This document shows positions 5,142-6,334 of a stretch of DNA of 6,334 nucleotides, in pieces (position 1 is the first letter of the stretch; every line of letters begins with the position of its first letter). Made by a program: the position numbers and the translations under genes. The stretch comes from Bacteroidota bacterium (lineage in GTDB: Bacteria > Bacteroidota > Bacteroidia > Bacteroidales > B39-G9), in assembly GCA_003648455.1 (NCBI GenBank), contig QMPG01000186.1:1-6334 (forward strand). The letters run 5' to 3'. A model generated the notes under the pieces. The model searched no databases, was not told the origin of the DNA, and worked only from the letters and a program-made list of their open reading frames with translations.

Positions 5142-5486
5142 ATGAGAAATTTAAAACAAAAAGCAAACTATACACTATATTTCGTGTTAGCATTAGTTAT
5201 TTTAATTGGTTATCCTGCTGCATATTATATGAGTAGTGAAAAAATAACAATTACAATAAAAGATAAAGAAAGAATTACAACAGGGTCGGGCAAAAACATA
5301 AACAGTAAGTTTATTGTTTATACAGAAAATGAAGTATTTGAGAATACTGATAGTTGGTTATTCTTTAAATTTAACAGCACCGACTTTCAAAATAAACTTG
5401 AAAAAGGAAAAACATACAAAGTAAAAGTGGCTGGTTGGCGTATAACTTTCTTTTCTTGGTATAGGAACATCGTTAGTCTTAATTAA
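5142..5486 (+). CDS. DUF1523-like membrane-anchored protein, 114 aa
   Basis: A basic N-terminus (MRNLKQK) is followed by a membrane segment at about 11-30 (LYFVLALVILIGYPAAYYM). The soluble part is all-beta: ITITIKDKERITTGSGKN (35-52), FIVYTENEVFENTDSWLFFKFNSTDF (57-82), then KGKTYKVKVAGWRITFF (88-104) and YRNIV. The order T-I-K-D-K-E-R, Y-T-E-x-E-V-F-E-N-x-D-S and G-x-T-Y-x-V-x-x-x-G-W-R is one I associate with the DUF1523 type of small membrane-anchored proteins, found in phages and bacteria and without known function. The beta domain would lie outside the cytoplasmic membrane. The protein looks complete. It has no visible promoter and probably depends on the 77-aa unit or on its own unseen start. 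TAACGG follows 3 bases after the stop. Confidence 0.65.
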   Translation: MRNLKQKANYTLYFVLALVILIGYPAAYYMSSEKITITIKDKERITTGSGKNINSKFIVYTENEVFENTDSWLFFKFNSTDFQNKLEKGKTYKVKVAGWRITFFSWYRNIVSLN

Positions 5487-5495
5487 TGCTAACGG
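5471..5495 (+). repeat. Post-gene junction element B
   Basis: CGTTAG (5471-5476, the last codons of the DUF1523-like gene) and CTAACG (5489-5494) form a 6-bp inverted repeat around the stop codon. It overlaps the post-gene motif TAACGG (5490-5495). A T run follows at 5503-5510, ten or so bases on, so it may also act as a weak terminator. Confidence 0.35.
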
Positions 5496-5536
5496 ATTGA
5501 CGGTTTTTTACGAATTAAAATACAAAAACTAATTAT

Positions 5537-5770
5537 ATGAAAACTAAGGAAGAAATATTAAATAATATTATTGGCGAAATAAGGGCTGAAAATAAAGCTG
5601 AAATTTGGTATGATGATGCAATAAAAGCAATGGAAGAATACGCAAAACAGCAAGTAAAAAACTGCAATATACCGCCTGTTATAGATACGGTTTGCGAACA
5701 CAAAGACTCACAAACCGTTGAATGCGAGGTTTATCTTTGCAATGATTGTGGAGTTTTATGGACAGATTAA
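5537..5770 (+). CDS. Small Cys-rich phage-type hypothetical protein, 77 aa
   Basis: The N-terminal half is an amphipathic helix (MKTKEEILNNIIGEIRAENK, then AIKAMEEYAKQQVK), a type common in small proteins of Bacteroidota phages and elements. The C-terminal half has C53-x-H55, C63 and C68-x-x-C71 with an N-D-C-G-V-L-W end, which looks like a small zinc ribbon or zinc knuckle made of C53/H55 and C68/C71. Zinc binding is inferred from spacing. The role is unknown. The start is the first ATG after an AT-rich spacer. The next gene is 153 bases away, across a repeat-rich junction. Confidence 0.7.
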   Translation: MKTKEEILNNIIGEIRAENKAEIWYDDAIKAMEEYAKQQVKNCNIPPVIDTVCEHKDSQTVECEVYLCNDCGVLWTD

Positions 5771-5783
5771 GCAAACTGGATTA

Positions 5784-5909
5784 TAACGGTAAGTATAACA
5801 AGCGTTGCTAACCGAAAATTAAATTAAAGAAAATGAATATTAAAATTAAATAGATTTATTAACTACAACGTGCTAATACAATGATTGTTATACATTGTTA
5901 TAGTGCGTT
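5784..5909 (+). repeat. Post-gene junction element C, attC-like imperfect inverted repeat
   Basis: TAACGG (5784-5789) lies 13 bases after the stop of the Cys-rich gene. GTATAACAAGCGTTG (5793-5807) matches the reverse complement of 5879-5893 at 13 of 15 positions, ending in GTTATAC, with 71 bases between. A second imperfect pairing, 5867-5883 with 5893-5909 (13 of 17), competes for the same right arm, and its outer end includes TAGTGCG (5901-5907). The imperfect palindrome with outer TATAAC/GTTATA boxes recalls integron attC sites, but the boxes do not fully fit RYYYAAC/GTTRRRY and no integrase is present in the window. Confidence 0.4.
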
Positions 5910-5923
5910 TTATATAAATGATT

Positions 5924-6133
5924 ATGACACCAAAAGAAAAAGCAAATGAAATATTTGATAAGTATTTCGATTTATTATTTGAAACTCATATTTATGGCAA
6001 AGATGAAAATCCAATAATTAAAGAAGCTGCAATAATTGTAGTAAAAGAAATACTTGATGATTTGCCACCTACATTATTGCCAGATAAAACTGATTATTGG
6101 CAAAAAGTTATGGACGAATTAAATGCACTATAA
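5924..6133 (+). CDS. Phage-type MTPKEKA small protein, 69 aa
   Basis: The protein starts MTPKEKANEIFDKYFDLLFE, continues with AAIIVVKEILDDL and ends TDYWQKVMDELNAL. Small helical proteins with this plan (MTPKEKA start, a central A-x-x-x-V-x-E-I helix and a YWQ-V end) are frequent in Bacteroidota prophages and elements; their role is not known. I chose the ATG at 5924 because it gives the usual MTPKEKA start; an ATG six bases upstream (5918) adds two residues. The stop codon TAA (6131-6133) is part of the left end of the large inverted repeat at 6129-6314, so the gene ends exactly where that structure begins. Confidence 0.7.
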   Translation: MTPKEKANEIFDKYFDLLFETHIYGKDENPIIKEAAIIVVKEILDDLPPTLLPDKTDYWQKVMDELNAL

Positions 6134-6314
6134 TGAGGTTGCAGACGTAGTGCGTTTAAATCAACTCCCGAAAAGCAAACAAGTTTGTTTTCTTCGTTGA
6201 TTTAAACGTATCAAATTGCGTTTGCATATTGTTATACGTTGCAAGAGCAAAAGGCTAATAAAGCTAATATTATGCAATGTTAAGTTAAGCAATTTGGTAT
6301 GCAACCTCATTATA
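6129..6314 (+). repeat. 186-base inverted-repeat element folding as a three-way junction
   Basis: The outer stem is perfect: TATAATGAGGTTGCA (6129-6143) and its exact reverse complement at 6300-6314. Inside, arm 1 pairs CGTTTAAATCAAC (6153-6165) with GTTGATTTAAACG (6196-6208) without mismatch and is capped by a nested stem CAAAC/GTTTG at 6176-6187. Arm 2 pairs CAAATTGC (6212-6219) with GCAATTTG (6289-6296) and contains TTGCATA/TATGCAA (6222-6228/6271-6277). It also holds GTTATAC (6231-6237) and a direct repeat GCTAATA (6254-6260, 6263-6269). The two arms fill the space inside the outer stem almost completely. Candidate identities are a MITE with TA target duplication and 13-bp ends, an attC-like or REP-like site, or a single-strand origin. 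Confidence 0.75.
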
Positions 6315-6334
6315 CGCAACATCAAAATATCGAG

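Noticed and set aside
5732..5739. TATCTTTG box inside the Cys-rich gene as a promoter
   Set aside because: No TTTG box at the proper distance upstream, and it lies in coding sequence with no gene start shortly downstream.
1..6334. Complete circular small phage or plasmid genome
   Set aside because: No terminal overlap between the two ends and no capsid or known Rep protein recognised, so circularity cannot be claimed.
1..6334. CRISPR array, tRNA or rRNA genes
   Set aside because: No regularly spaced direct repeats and no cloverleaf with T-loop signature or rRNA segment were found on reading both strands; the fold at 6129-6314 is too long and lacks tRNA landmarks.

Overview
This is an AT-rich accessory segment from a member of the Bacteroidota, most probably a prophage, phage remnant, plasmid or other small mobile element. 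The host assignment rests on four promoters of the Bacteroidota type (a TTTG box, an 18-21 base spacer, then TAnnTTTG), on start codons preceded by AT-rich sequence rather than Shine-Dalgarno motifs, and on small proteins resembling those of Bacteroidota phages. No rRNA, tRNA, CRISPR array, transposase or integrase is visible.

Layout. Positions 1-118 hold no gene. An unrecognised 143-aa protein follows (119-550). Next is a promoter-to-terminator unit without a sizeable ORF (555-718), which looks like a small structured RNA gene or attenuator with two crossing stems. Then comes a two-gene module: a basic 370-aa protein with a coiled-coil, SHOCT-like tail (817-1929) and a 311-aa protein (1949-2884). 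The 311-aa protein carries what look like motifs A, B and C of a family-B DNA polymerase palm, much reduced and with one motif C aspartate missing. A promoter inside the end of that gene drives a small ORF (2922-3170), closed by a strong terminator (3205-3227). A second promoter drives a tight three-gene operon (3347-4399) that starts with a RusA-like resolvase. A short gene on the minus strand (4386-4577) meets this operon tail to tail.

The right third (about 4745-6334) looks like an assembly of cassettes. It opens with a second, diverged copy of the last codons of the polymerase-like gene plus its promoter. Four small unrelated genes follow: unknown, DUF1523-like membrane protein, Cys-rich protein, and a phage-type MTPKEKA protein. 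Each is followed at or just after its stop by a TAACGG or TAATGAGG motif, and three of the four junctions contain clear inverted repeats. The last, at 6129-6314, can fold into a 186-base three-way junction closed by a perfect 15-bp stem.

How the genes may work together (inference): the 370-aa and polymerase-like proteins would form a replication or priming module and the RusA-like protein would process recombination or replication intermediates. The right side would be a site where small accessory genes are gained and lost through repeat-associated junctions. None of this can be proved without homology searches.
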